NCBI GenBank assembly: GCA_015056945.1
Contig: SVFH01000015.1
Coordinates: 20,995 to 84,994, forward strand
Direction: 5' to 3'
Source of the DNA: Lachnospiraceae bacterium
GTDB lineage: Bacteria > Bacillota > Clostridia > Lachnospirales > Lachnospiraceae
Length of the DNA stretch: 64,000 nt
Shown: positions 35,979-43,675 of the stretch, one piece after another
How positions within the stretch are numbered: the stretch's first letter is position 1
Layout: each line of letters starts with the position of its first letter
Program-made: the position numbers and the translations under genes
The notes under the pieces: model-generated
What the model was told of the DNA's origin: nothing
What the model saw: the letters and a program-made list of their open reading frames with translations, nothing else
Databases searched by the model: none

Positions 35979-37265
35979 TTAATCATCCACATCAAAGTTT
36001 TCCAGCATGGATTTCTTCGCTATCGGCTTGGAATCTCCGTGTTTGACACGAAGCATGGTGAAAAATGCAAGCGCTGAGAAAATACAAGAGTACGGGAACA
36101 AGGTTACATAGCTAACATTCTGCAACAACACACCCGAGAGAATCGGTGTCAGAATCTGCGCCGCCATGGAAAAGACATAATAATACCCTGTATATTTGCC
36201 AACATCGCCGTCATTTGCAATTTCAACAACCATCGGGAATGAATTGACGTTAATTGCGGCCCATGAAACACCCACAAGAACAAATCCGGCATTAATCATA
36301 AAATGATATGTACCGAAAAATCCCACATAAGCAAATCCCGCAAACAATCCGACTACACCCAGCAGAATACTCTTTTTACGTCCGATTGCACTTGCAAGAA
36401 AACCTAACGGAACATAGCTGATTACCGCTGCTACGGTTGCAACCATCAGACAATCCGCGTAACCGCCGCTTTCAAGTTTCCAGACTTCAGTCGCATAACG
36501 GGAAAATGCACTGGTCACGGCATTATACGCCATATACCAGAAAGCCACTGACAACAACAGGAATATCAGACTGACCTTTTTTGGGCGGGAAAGCTTACCC
36601 TTGGAACCGCTCTTTTCCGGTTCTGCTTCTCCCTCCGGTTCCTTCGTTTCCTGTTTTCTTGCTTCTTGTGCCCATTTATTTTCATTTACCGTCAAAGTCA
36701 GAACCGCAATGCTTACCAGTATAAAAATAATAACCGACCAGAATAACAATGTATAATCCGGTGTCAAACCGTCTCCTACCAGAACTCTTGTCATGATTAA
36801 GGCATAAATCGCACCAACCGTTCCCATTAGGTTAATAATGGCATTCCCCTTACTTCGCAAAGGTCGCGGTGTCACATCCGGCATCAGCGCAACTGTTGGC
36901 GAACGAAAAAAAGCCATAAACAAAAGCACCAGCCCGGTGGAAATCAGAAACATCGGCAAACTTCTTGCATTGTCTCCGATAGGCATGAAAGCAATTGCAA
37001 CAACCGTCAGAAGACTTCCTATTACAATATAAGGCTTTCTTTTGCCCCATTTGGTATTTGTTTTATCCGATAAAGTACCAAACAACGGAAGCAGAAACAA
37101 TGCCAACACATTATCTGCCGCCATCACGACTCCTGTCATAACCTCATTCATCTGAAAACTGTTCTTCAAAATCAATGGAACTATATTATCGTAAGTCTGC
37201 CAAAACGAAAAGATAGCCATAAAAGCCAATCCTGCCAATATAGTTCTGCGATAATTCAACTTCAT
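35979..37265 (-). CDS. MFS transporter (GPH/SLC45-like)
   Basis: This 428-residue protein has 12 predicted membrane segments and the MFS loop LFGTLSDKTNTKWGKRKPYIV between helices 2 and 3, typical of the glycoside-cation symporter/SLC45-type branch. The central cytoplasmic loop (about residues 200-230) is highly charged. This fold imports sugars or drugs, but no sugar-metabolism genes are near. It is divergent from plsY. Confidence 0.85.
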   Translation of the reverse strand: MKLNYRRTILAGLAFMAIFSFWQTYDNIVPLILKNSFQMNEVMTGVVMAADNVLALFLLPLFGTLSDKTNTKWGKRKPYIVIGSLLTVVAIAFMPIGDNARSLPMFLISTGLVLLFMAFFRSPTVALMPDVTPRPLRSKGNAIINLMGTVGAIYALIMTRVLVGDGLTPDYTLLFWSVIIFILVSIAVLTLTVNENKWAQEARKQETKEPEGEAEPEKSGSKGKLSRPKKVSLIFLLLSVAFWYMAYNAVTSAFSRYATEVWKLESGGYADCLMVATVAAVISYVPLGFLASAIGRKKSILLGVVGLFAGFAYVGFFGTYHFMINAGFVLVGVSWAAINVNSFPMVVEIANDGDVGKYTGYYYVFSMAAQILTPILSGVLLQNVSYVTLFPYSCIFSALAFFTMLRVKHGDSKPIAKKSMLENFDVDD

Positions 37266-37408
37266 TCCGCATTCCCTCTCTTTTTACATTTTATTTCATT
37301 TTTTTATAGAAAAGATTTGCCTTTTACTTAAAAAAATAGTACCATAAAATAAAACAAATGAAAACCTGTTTTATCTTACACACAAAGACAATCGCATATG
37401 GAGGATGT

Positions 37409-38038
37409 ATGAAACTTTATCTTATTTACATACTTGCTTCCCTCATCGCATATTTCGTGGGAAGTATCAGCACTTCGCTTATCATTTCCAAACTCAAAAA
37501 GAAAGATTTACGTGCAGGCGGCTCCAAAAATCTCGGTGCCTCCAACACCACACTTCTGATGGGTTGGAAATACGGCGTTATCGTAGGTGTCTGTGACATC
37601 CTGAAAGGAACACTGGTAGTGGTTCTTGCCAGGTTGATTTTTCCGGATTACGCATATCTTCCCTACGCAGTCGGCACCGCTGCCGTTTTAGGTCACATTT
37701 ATCCCTGCTACCTTAAATTCAAAGGCGGCAAAGGTTTTGCCACTTATGTCGGCATTATTTTAGGCCTCGACTGGCGTTTCTTTCTCATCATCGGTGTCAG
37801 CATCATTCTGATTACACTGATTACTGACTACATTGCATTAGGAACTTTCACAACAATGGTAACCTTCCCTCTTTGGTTATACTTTATGTCAGACGTTCCG
37901 TGGGCCTTCTTAATTCCCACCCTTGCATCCGTCATCATCATTGTAAAACATTTCGAAAATATCAAACGCATTCTGAAGAAGGAAGAGCTCGGTCTTCGTG
38001 CTTCCTTCAAAAAGAAAAAAGCAGATGCAGAAAAATAA
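37409..38038 (+). CDS. plsY: Acyl-phosphate:glycerol-3-phosphate acyltransferase PlsY
   Basis: This 209-residue membrane protein transfers acyl chains from acyl-phosphate to glycerol-3-phosphate, the first step of phospholipid synthesis in Bacillota. Motif 1 is the GSISTSLIIS loop, motif 2 is the phosphate-binding GSKNLGASNTTLLMGW, and motif 3 is GHIYPCYLKFKGGKGFATY. The ATG at 37409 is used because GGAGG is just upstream (four to five bases); a start 17 codons earlier is in intergenic sequence. The last 25 residues are Lys-rich. Its terminator also serves the convergent degV gene. Confidence 0.95.
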   Translation: MKLYLIYILASLIAYFVGSISTSLIISKLKKKDLRAGGSKNLGASNTTLLMGWKYGVIVGVCDILKGTLVVVLARLIFPDYAYLPYAVGTAAVLGHIYPCYLKFKGGKGFATYVGIILGLDWRFFLIIGVSIILITLITDYIALGTFTTMVTFPLWLYFMSDVPWAFLIPTLASVIIIVKHFENIKRILKKEELGLRASFKKKKADAEK

Positions 38039-38041
38039 AAC

Positions 38042-38073
38042 TGAGGCAGAGAAATCACAATCTCTGCCTCATT
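38042..38073. terminator. Bidirectional terminator between plsY and degV
   Basis: An 11-bp perfect stem (38042-38052 with 38061-38071); T-rich sequence follows on both strands. Confidence 0.85.
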
Positions 38074-38074
38074 A

Positions 38075-38953
38075 TTATTCCAGACAACCTTTCACTGTTT
38101 TACCCATGTGACAAAACGCAATTGCCCCCGGACCGGTGTGCGCTCCGATTACGGGACCGATATCGCTTATAATCACTTCCGTTCCCGGATAATCTTTCTT
38201 TGTCAAATCTGCAAGGTACTGCGCATCTTCCAAACAGTCACTGTGTGAAATGAAAACATAAGGCAACACTTCAAGACGCTGTGTCTTTTGCATACGATCA
38301 TAAAGTTCATTCAAAGAACTCTTACGTCCGCGTACCTTCCCGATATTAGAAAGCTTTCCTGCCTCATCCACAATAATAATCGGTTTAAATTTCAAAACCG
38401 TACCTGCAACGGCTGTCGCAGCACTGATTCTTCCGCCACGTTTCAGGAAGAATAAATCATCCACCGTAACCTGGTGATGAATGAACTGTTTCACACGCTC
38501 TATTTCTTCCAATATTTCTTCCATACTCTTGCCTTGTTCACGCAAGTTTGCTGCATGATAAACCAAAAGTCCCTGTCCAACTGATGCACACAATGTATCC
38601 GTGTAGAGAATCTTTCTGTCGGGATATTCACTACGCAGCATTTCGCATACCATGGCTCCGTTTGAATAGGTTACCGAAAGACCTGAAGTAAACCCCAGAT
38701 ATAGAATATCCTTTCCTTCTTCAAGTGTTTTTCTCATATGTTCTTCAAAAAAGCCCGGTGTCACTGCAGAAGTCTTTGCATTAGCCCCTGCTCTTAAACG
38801 ATCATAAAAAGCTTTACTTTCAATTTCACAATTCAAAACCGGAGGTTCTTCATTAATAATGACTTCCAACTGCATAACCTTCAAATCATACTTTGCAATA
38901 ATCTCTGCAGGAAGGTCGCAGGAAGAATCCGTAAAGATCTCATAATTTGCCAT
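38075..38953 (-). CDS. DegV family fatty-acid-binding protein (FakB-like)
   Basis: This 292-residue DegV protein starts MANYEIFTDSSCDLPAEI, the diagnostic TDSSCDLP. The fatty-acid contact segment FTSGLSVTYSNGAMVCEML and the C-terminal IGPVIGAHTGPGAIAF are typical. FakB proteins present fatty acids to the FakA kinase, making acyl-phosphate, which is the substrate of PlsY encoded next door. The adjacency fits one pathway, though the genes are convergent. The ATG at 38953 with AGGAG upstream is preferred to a start 12 codons earlier. Confidence 0.93.
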   Translation of the reverse strand: MANYEIFTDSSCDLPAEIIAKYDLKVMQLEVIINEEPPVLNCEIESKAFYDRLRAGANAKTSAVTPGFFEEHMRKTLEEGKDILYLGFTSGLSVTYSNGAMVCEMLRSEYPDRKILYTDTLCASVGQGLLVYHAANLREQGKSMEEILEEIERVKQFIHHQVTVDDLFFLKRGGRISAATAVAGTVLKFKPIIIVDEAGKLSNIGKVRGRKSSLNELYDRMQKTQRLEVLPYVFISHSDCLEDAQYLADLTKKDYPGTEVIISDIGPVIGAHTGPGAIAFCHMGKTVKGCLE

Positions 38954-39094
38954 TCGTCCAATACTCCTGTACATATTTATGTAATACATTTATATGATAC
39001 AAAGTAGACAAATGTAATTGCAAATTATCTTTTTCTATAAATTATTAAAATTTTCTAAATAATCTAATACAACTTTGCTGTCCATAAAGTCAAA

Positions 39095-39793
39095 TCATGC
39101 ACGGACAACACTGCAACAGGTTCCGATATATTGCACCTCATCCATTCTCTGTAAAATAATATCTCCGTCCATATTGTGAAGGCATTTCAGACGATAATTC
39201 TTTCCTTCCTCTATGAATTTACGGATATAGACACGGTCACCTCTAAAAAAAGCACCGCATTCTCCGTTATTCGGGAATCTGTTTTCAATCAGGATAATGT
39301 CATCTTTACAAAACTTAGGCGCAAGAGCATTACTTGTCATCTGAATTGCAATATAAGCATCTGCATAAGATGTTTCCATTTCAATCGTTTCACATGTATC
39401 GTAAACAATACCCTTGTGAATATCCCCATGAGGCAACAAACAGGGAATCATATGACGATCCATTGCTTCACGCTCTGCCATCACTGCTCCGGCTTCATAT
39501 TTGGCAACAAGTTCAATCAGACTCTTACCATGCCTGCCACAAACACGATAGTTTCTTAATATTGTTTTCTCCTCAACAGAATGCGGACACTTTCCCATCA
39601 GACAATTAATACTGTGTCCTGTTGCATCCGCAATTGCCATAACCGTAGAAATCTTCGGATCGGCTGTTTTCCCATAATAAATATTACGTATGGTTTCCAA
39701 AGGCAAACCACTTTCTTCTGCGAGCTTTTCTTTCGTCCAGCCCAGTTGATTCATTACATCTTTTAATCTGTCACTCAAAACTTTACCCGGCAT
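39095..39793 (-). CDS. XRE-family regulator with S24/LexA-like C-terminal domain, probable protease-dead
   Basis: This 232-residue protein has an N-terminal XRE helix-turn-helix (LKDVMNQLGWTKEKLAEESG, with ETIRNIYYGKTADP as recognition part) and a C-terminal domain like the S24 peptidases LexA and CI. The usual catalytic site reads N-A-L-A-P at 155-159, with Ala156 where Ser is expected, so self-cleavage is unlikely. The region of the expected catalytic Lys has VYIRKF. It is divergent from the Spo0A-C-like gene, and the two promoters share one -35 region. A role as the local regulator of both genes is inferred. Confidence 0.85.
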   Translation of the reverse strand: MPGKVLSDRLKDVMNQLGWTKEKLAEESGLPLETIRNIYYGKTADPKISTVMAIADATGHSINCLMGKCPHSVEEKTILRNYRVCGRHGKSLIELVAKYEAGAVMAEREAMDRHMIPCLLPHGDIHKGIVYDTCETIEMETSYADAYIAIQMTSNALAPKFCKDDIILIENRFPNNGECGAFFRGDRVYIRKFIEEGKNYRLKCLHNMDGDIILQRMDEVQYIGTCCSVVRA

Positions 39794-39806
39794 AAATCAC
39801 CTTTAT

Positions 39807-39820
39807 GTCAATTTTGACAC
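39807..39820. promoter_or_regulatory. Palindrome TGTCAA-TT-TTGACA in the 5' leader of the XRE gene
   Basis: A perfect 6-bp inverted repeat with a 2-base centre, 14 bases upstream of the XRE start codon, is placed like an autoregulatory operator. The same TGTCAA half-site recurs at 39870-39875 in the shared -35 region. Confidence 0.5.
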
Positions 39821-39834
39821 TCCTCTTCCTTTTT

Positions 39835-39841
39835 TCGACTT
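39835..39841 (-). promoter_or_regulatory. Spo0A-box-like site (6 of 7)
   Basis: On the minus strand the bases read AGTCGAA with flanking A runs; the Spo0A box consensus is TGTCGAA. It lies between the two divergent promoters and the XRE gene. One mismatch in a 7-base motif is weak evidence alone. Confidence 0.3.
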
Positions 39842-39846
39842 TTTTT

Positions 39847-39875
39847 ATGTTAAATTAGATATTTCTTTTTGTCAA
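39847..39875 (-). promoter_or_regulatory. Promoter of the XRE gene
   Basis: A perfect TTGACA (39870-39875) and TAACAT (39847-39852) are 17 bases apart on the minus strand. Confidence 0.6.
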
Positions 39876-39896
39876 CATTTCTAATAAAGTTATTTT
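39869..39896 (+). promoter_or_regulatory. Promoter of the Spo0A-C-like gene, overlapping the divergent promoter
   Basis: TTGTCA (39869-39874) and TATTTT (39891-39896) are 16 bases apart. The -35 occupies the same bases as the -35 of the divergent XRE promoter. Confidence 0.5.
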
Positions 39897-39940
39897 CGTT
39901 GAAAAAAACAAAACAAAACAATTGTAGGAGGTTTTTCCAA

Positions 39941-40348
39941 ATGACAGCATTAAAATTAGCTTATCAACCTTACGAACCGATGCAGGCAACAGAACACAGA
40001 TTCCAGACAAATCCCATCCATGAATTACTTTTATCTATCGGAATCCCGCCTAACATTTACGGCTACGCCTACACTGCTTATGCGATCGAATTATTACTGA
40101 TGGACGAAGAATATCAGCACTATATTACCAAAGGTCTGTATGTAGATATTGCAACCAAATTCAACACAACACCCTCAAGAGTTGAGCGTGCCATCCGTCA
40201 CGCAATCAACGTTGCATGGTTACACGGTAATATTAATTTGATTAATTATATTTTCAAAAATTGTGTCCGCCCCGACAAGAGCGTGCCGACCAATTCCGTC
40301 TTTTTATCGAGGTTATTTTACTATATTAAAGATGCTTCCAGCAAATAG
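39941..40348 (+). CDS. Free-standing Spo0A C-terminal DNA-binding domain protein
   Basis: This 135-residue protein is almost entirely the Spo0A output domain (sigma-factor-contacting and DNA-binding helices) with no receiver domain. The recognition region TTPSRVERAIRHAINVAW is nearly identical to that of Spo0A, preceded by ITKGLYVDIATKFN and followed by PTNSVFLSRLFYYIKD. About 30 residues precede the domain (MTALKLAYQPYEPMQATEHR). The ATG at 39941 follows AGGAGG by eight bases. Without a receiver domain it cannot be switched by phosphorylation, so it may act as a constitutive or competing binder of 0A boxes. Target genes unknown. Confidence 0.9.
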   Translation: MTALKLAYQPYEPMQATEHRFQTNPIHELLLSIGIPPNIYGYAYTAYAIELLLMDEEYQHYITKGLYVDIATKFNTTPSRVERAIRHAINVAWLHGNINLINYIFKNCVRPDKSVPTNSVFLSRLFYYIKDASSK

Positions 40349-40362
40349 TAAAAAAAATGAAG

Positions 40363-40416
40363 AAAAACTGCATTGTAACATTCAAGCCGCGTCTTGAATT
40401 ACATTGCAGTTTTTTC
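40363..40416 (+). terminator. Terminator of the Spo0A-C-like gene
   Basis: A long imperfect hairpin with outer arms AAAAACTGCA and TGCAGTTTTTT and inner arms CATTCAAG/CTTGAAT, followed by T, begins 14 bases after the stop codon. Confidence 0.75.
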
Positions 40417-40445
40417 ATGTTTATCACTTTCGATTACTTCAAAAT

Positions 40446-40470
40446 AAAGAATGTGTATAGCACATTCTCC
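40446..40470 (-). terminator. Terminator-like hairpin (module C, copy 1)
   Basis: AGAATGTG and CACATTCT arms around TATAG; on the minus strand the stem is followed by TTTATTTT. Nearly the same hairpin ends tRNA-Trp at 48731-48758. Confidence 0.55.
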
Positions 40471-40499
40471 GCGCGTGAGCGGTGTTGCTTGGCAACAAA

Positions 40500-40567
40500 A
40501 TTCCTTGCCGCGAACTGCGCATCCTTAGCGGAGCGATTTTTTTATTGCATAGGAATTTCCTATGCAA
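40500..40567. repeat. Dispersed intergenic repeat, copy 1
   Basis: Module A (40501-40534, starts TTCCTTGCCGCGAACTGC) plus module B, a perfect 11-bp palindromic hairpin (40545-40567, TTGCATAGGAA arms). The same A-B pair recurs at 48666-48729, with two mismatches in A and one in B. No coding sequence spans it. Confidence 0.75.
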
Positions 40568-40598
40568 AAAACACACCGGCATACACCAGTGTGCTTTT
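40565..40598 (-). terminator. Terminator of the SEC-C gene
   Basis: On the minus strand the arms CACACTGG and CCGGTGTG (one non-Watson-Crick pair) are followed by six T, just after the stop codon. Confidence 0.7.
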
Positions 40599-40608
40599 TA
40601 CCATTCAC

Positions 40609-41109
40609 TTATTTTCCACAGCACTTCTTATACTTCTTACCACTTCCGCAAGGACAGGGATCGTTAGGATATACACGCTCTTCCTTCACGATTGTGGTTG
40701 AGCTCTTCTGTTCTTTGTAGAGTCTCTTTCTTGTTTCCTCATCGAAGATTGCCTCCCATTCAGGCAAACCATAAAGCCACTCTGCTTCTGCTGCAACCAT
40801 GTTCTTGTATAAAAGTTCTTTATCAAATACAAGATTAACTTCTGTATCCTCTTCCATGGTTTCAATGGGGTTGGGCTCTTTCAAGCTGTCATTGATACCA
40901 TCAAGAAATCCTGTCATGAACATCAAGTCCAATTTATACTTATCAGCAAGGTCTTTCACTGTACCTCTTACTTCTTCGTCAGGATTAGCAAGCAACTGCT
41001 TGTATACTTCCTTTTCTTTCATAAAATAAGTATTCCACAGATTCTGCAAAGCATTCTTGTTAACATTCTGATTATACGCTTGTGCTTTCCACAATTCCAA
41101 TAATAACAT
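40609..41109 (-). CDS. SEC-C motif protein
   Basis: This 166-residue protein ends in a canonical SEC-C zinc motif, [17 protein letters not shown], as in SecA and many uncharacterised proteins. The rest is a helical domain containing [17 protein letters not shown] and [15 protein letters not shown], a pattern conserved in clostridial relatives. Start choice: the ATG at 41109 ([12 protein letters not shown]) has AAGGATGG seven bases upstream; starts at 41148 and 41184 are in the likely promoter region. The SEC-C motif may bring it to the ribosome or SecB-like partners, but its function is unknown. Confidence 0.85.
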   Translation of the reverse strand: MLLLELWKAQAYNQNVNKNALQNLWNTYFMKEKEVYKQLLANPDEEVRGTVKDLADKYKLDLMFMTGFLDGINDSLKEPNPIETMEEDTEVNLVFDKELLYKNMVAAEAEWLYGLPEWEAIFDEETRKRLYKEQKSSTTIVKEERVYPNDPCPCGSGKKYKKCCGK

Positions 41110-41205
41110 TTTCTTACCATCCTTTATTGTATGATTATTTATGGACATCCCATAACTTTCTTTAGTATATAACATTTTTTTCAATATGAAAAGAGTTAAT
41201 TTGCA

Positions 41206-41234
41206 TTGCCCGCGTTTTTTTTCTGTGATATACT
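41206..41234 (+). promoter_or_regulatory. Promoter of the 95-residue membrane protein, with a palindrome at the start site
   Basis: TTGCCC (41206-41211) and TATACT (41229-41234), 17 bases apart. The inverted repeat TGTCGT-AAGAA-ACGACA (41234-41250) follows the -10 at once and would be the operator or the 5' hairpin of the mRNA. Confidence 0.5.
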
Positions 41235-41274
41235 GTCGTAAGAAACGACAAACATATAGAAAGGAATGTATTTC

Positions 41275-41562
41275 ATGCCTCAGAAATTAAAAAGAATCTT
41301 TGCTCTCGCAACTGTAATCCTGATTGTACTTTTCATTATTGCTACTTTTGTTGTTGCACTTTTGGATTTTCCGAATAAAATGGTAGTTTTTACAGGGCTC
41401 GCAGCCGGAATGGTTTTTTTACCGATTATGGGCTGGCTCGCCCTTTGGATGATTGGCCTCTTAACAAAGAAAAAAAATATTGCATCCTTCCGCAGTGAAG
41501 AGATGGAAGAAACCATGAAACAGGCTGAACAAATCAGAAACATGCAAAATGACCATGATTAA
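41275..41562 (+). CDS. Small membrane protein, two helices, unknown
   Basis: This 95-residue protein has two membrane segments (about 9-31 and 38-62) and a charged C-terminal tail ([17 protein letters not shown]). The start is the ATG at 41275 (MPQKLKRIF), nine bases after AAAGGA; an ATG three codons earlier overlaps that site. No known motif. It has its own promoter and ends at a strong bidirectional terminator shared with the convergent DUF5717 operon. Confidence 0.7.
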   Translation: MPQKLKRIFALATVILIVLFIIATFVVALLDFPNKMVVFTGLAAGMVFLPIMGWLALWMIGLLTKKKNIASFRSEEMEETMKQAEQIRNMQNDHD

Positions 41563-41582
41563 ACCAAGTGTCATTTTATCAT

Positions 41583-41629
41583 AAAATGAGGACAACAACC
41601 GGCATTCCCGGCTATTGTCCTCATTTTTT
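41583..41629. terminator. Bidirectional terminator between the small membrane gene and the DUF5717 operon
   Basis: A 13-bp perfect stem (41583-41595 with 41615-41627) around a CCGG inner stem, with T runs on both strands. Confidence 0.9.
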
Positions 41630-42821
41630 AAGTTCTCTTTTCAAATTCTTCCATTCGGCGCAGTACCTCTGTCGAGTACTGCGGATACTCTTTTATAAGA
41701 ACTTCCAGTTCTTTCTTTGCAAGTATTGCAACATCCCTGTTATACTCAATCTGCTTCCGTAAATTCTGGCGCTGTGTTATGAGACCATGTCTGATTTCAA
41801 CCATTTCATTATGATTCACAAGTGCTTCTACCTGATAAATCCACAAATTCGGAGTGACAATCGGCAACGGACGTAATAACGCAACCAGCTCCTTACGATA
41901 CATTGCAATATCAGATTTTGCTTTTTCAAACTTTTCGCGTTCCGCCTTTTCCTTGCAAAAAGCATCAAAACGCTGATTCATCTCCTTTGCACTGCTTACT
42001 TCATATTTCAAATACAAATAATCCAACAAATTCGTATTATTTACATAGCGTATTTTAATCGTATTATGCATCTGGATTAATTTGCAGATGGTTTTCTCTA
42101 CCACACGGGCTTCCTTCCGCAAATCCATATTTTTCACAAATAAAAAGGTAAATGCAACAGCCGCCCCTAAAAAGGTTAAAATATAACCCAAATACGCATC
42201 CATCTCAAATCCAAACTGCATAATCAAAAGAACTACCACACAAACAAGAACAGCAATCAACGTAATTAAAACAATCCCTTTCAGGTTTGCCTGCATGCTT
42301 GCAAGTTCATTCCGCCTGTAATAATATGCCTGCTTTTCCCCTTCCATACGTCCCAAATCACTTCGGATTGCTTTCTGATACTCTTCTGCCTGACATAATT
42401 TATCATATGCCTCGGGCATCATGGGATTCAGCCGTTCCCCCCAGGAATATTCCGTCTCACTCATATGGGATTCCTTGGCCCGATAACTTTTATGCTCTGC
42501 CTCTAAACGGATAATCTTTGTTGCACAGTCTTTAATCGGTGTAATCAAATGCTCCGGCAATCGTTCCACTTCTTCCATGTCTGTCAGATGCGACGTAATG
42601 GTATCATATTCCCGATGCAGAGAATCCATTTCATCTGCTGCCTCTTTCATTTGCTCTAACATCCGTCCGATGAATTTTTCACGTAACGAGGGTTCGGCGA
42701 GCTGGTGCTGCTTTAGAAACGCATTCTCTTCAGCTTCATTCTCGGCATCGATTGGTTCATATTCTATTGTCGTAAGAGAAGATTGTTTCTTCTTCCCTAA
42801 TAATCCATCCCAAAAAGCCAT
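41628..42821 (-). CDS. Coiled-coil membrane protein, last gene of the DUF5717 operon
   Basis: This 397-residue protein has a soluble N-terminal half with long helical, Glu/Lys-rich stretches likely to form coiled coils (about 50-175), two closely spaced membrane segments (about 190-245, LKGIVLITLIAVLVCVVVLL and the following helix), and a second coiled-coil half (245-397). It therefore looks like a hairpin membrane scaffold with both ends in the cytoplasm. No known domain is recognised. It follows the TPR-like gene by 21 bases and is the only membrane protein of this four-gene unit, so it may anchor the others. Confidence 0.75.
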   Translation of the reverse strand: MAFWDGLLGKKKQSSLTTIEYEPIDAENEAEENAFLKQHQLAEPSLREKFIGRMLEQMKEAADEMDSLHREYDTITSHLTDMEEVERLPEHLITPIKDCATKIIRLEAEHKSYRAKESHMSETEYSWGERLNPMMPEAYDKLCQAEEYQKAIRSDLGRMEGEKQAYYYRRNELASMQANLKGIVLITLIAVLVCVVVLLIMQFGFEMDAYLGYILTFLGAAVAFTFLFVKNMDLRKEARVVEKTICKLIQMHNTIKIRYVNNTNLLDYLYLKYEVSSAKEMNQRFDAFCKEKAEREKFEKAKSDIAMYRKELVALLRPLPIVTPNLWIYQVEALVNHNEMVEIRHGLITQRQNLRKQIEYNRDVAILAKKELEVLIKEYPQYSTEVLRRMEEFEKRT

Positions 42822-42842
42822 ACTTTCACTCCGTCATCCAAA

Positions 42843-43670
42843 TTAACGCGCGCTCTTCTTATAAGCATCCTTCTTTAAAGAAAGCAGTTCCTGTAGCCAG
42901 CTTTCATACTGTGCATTGCTCTCAAGCTGTTTTTCTGCTTTCTTTTGTACAAAGACAGCGCCTTCTCCTTTGGCCCACTCATCTTCTGCAGCCTTCACTT
43001 CCTCTTCAAGCTCCAGTGTCACTTCTTTCATATGCGCAATTTCGCTGATTTCCTTCAAATACTCAGCCGGAGTCAGGCGCATACGCATTGCTGCCGCATA
43101 AAGAAAGAAATGCTTTTCTTTTCCATCCAGACGATAAGCTTCATAGAAATCCTTCTCGGCTTCTTCCAACAGAAAAAGATTTGCCTTAGCAATTCCTCTG
43201 TTATGTAAAAGCTCCGCCCTAAGAAAAATCTCTGAAGCATCCGCCTCTGCCATAAGCGCCGTATACTCTTTTATTGCATAAAAATATCTCTCCTTTTTCA
43301 GGAAATAATCTGCACGCTGCTTTTTTCTATGAAAAGTATCCGGTGATTCATTCGTCGGAAACAATTCAAGAAATTCTTTTCTTTTACCGGGTTCAATCAG
43401 GTCCATCTGTAAAAGCAGCTTCTCTGCATACACTGCCACGGAAGCCCTTTTCTGATTCAACTGCAAAAGCTGTTCGGCAAGTGCTTTCGCACCGCATTCC
43501 TGCTCTAACCAAAGAACCAGTTCATCCGTAAACATTTCCTTTTCAATCAGCTCCGCATGTTGATACACACAGTAAATCAGTTCTTCCGCAGAAAAAATAT
43601 TGCAACGTATTTTATCCAGATAAAAGGGTTTATTCGCTTTTTGTCCTATACATTCAAATACTCGTCCCAC
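42843..43670 (-). CDS. TPR-like helical protein of the DUF5717 operon
   Basis: This 275-residue, nearly all-helical protein has TPR-like pairs in the middle: RADYFLKKERYFYAIKEYTA and ELLHNRGIAKANLFLLEEAE-KDFYEAYRLDG (given in parts). The N-terminus (MGRVFECIGQKANKPFYLDK) is predicted to be separate. The start is GTG at 43670, right after the DUF5716 stop, with GGGGTGA upstream. TPR proteins act as adaptors; next to an Hsp70/actin-like protein, a co-chaperone-like role is possible but is inference. Confidence 0.72.
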   Translation of the reverse strand: MGRVFECIGQKANKPFYLDKIRCNIFSAEELIYCVYQHAELIEKEMFTDELVLWLEQECGAKALAEQLLQLNQKRASVAVYAEKLLLQMDLIEPGKRKEFLELFPTNESPDTFHRKKQRADYFLKKERYFYAIKEYTALMAEADASEIFLRAELLHNRGIAKANLFLLEEAEKDFYEAYRLDGKEKHFFLYAAAMRMRLTPAEYLKEISEIAHMKEVTLELEEEVKAAEDEWAKGEGAVFVQKKAEKQLESNAQYESWLQELLSLKKDAYKKSAR

Positions 43671-43675
43671 TCAAC

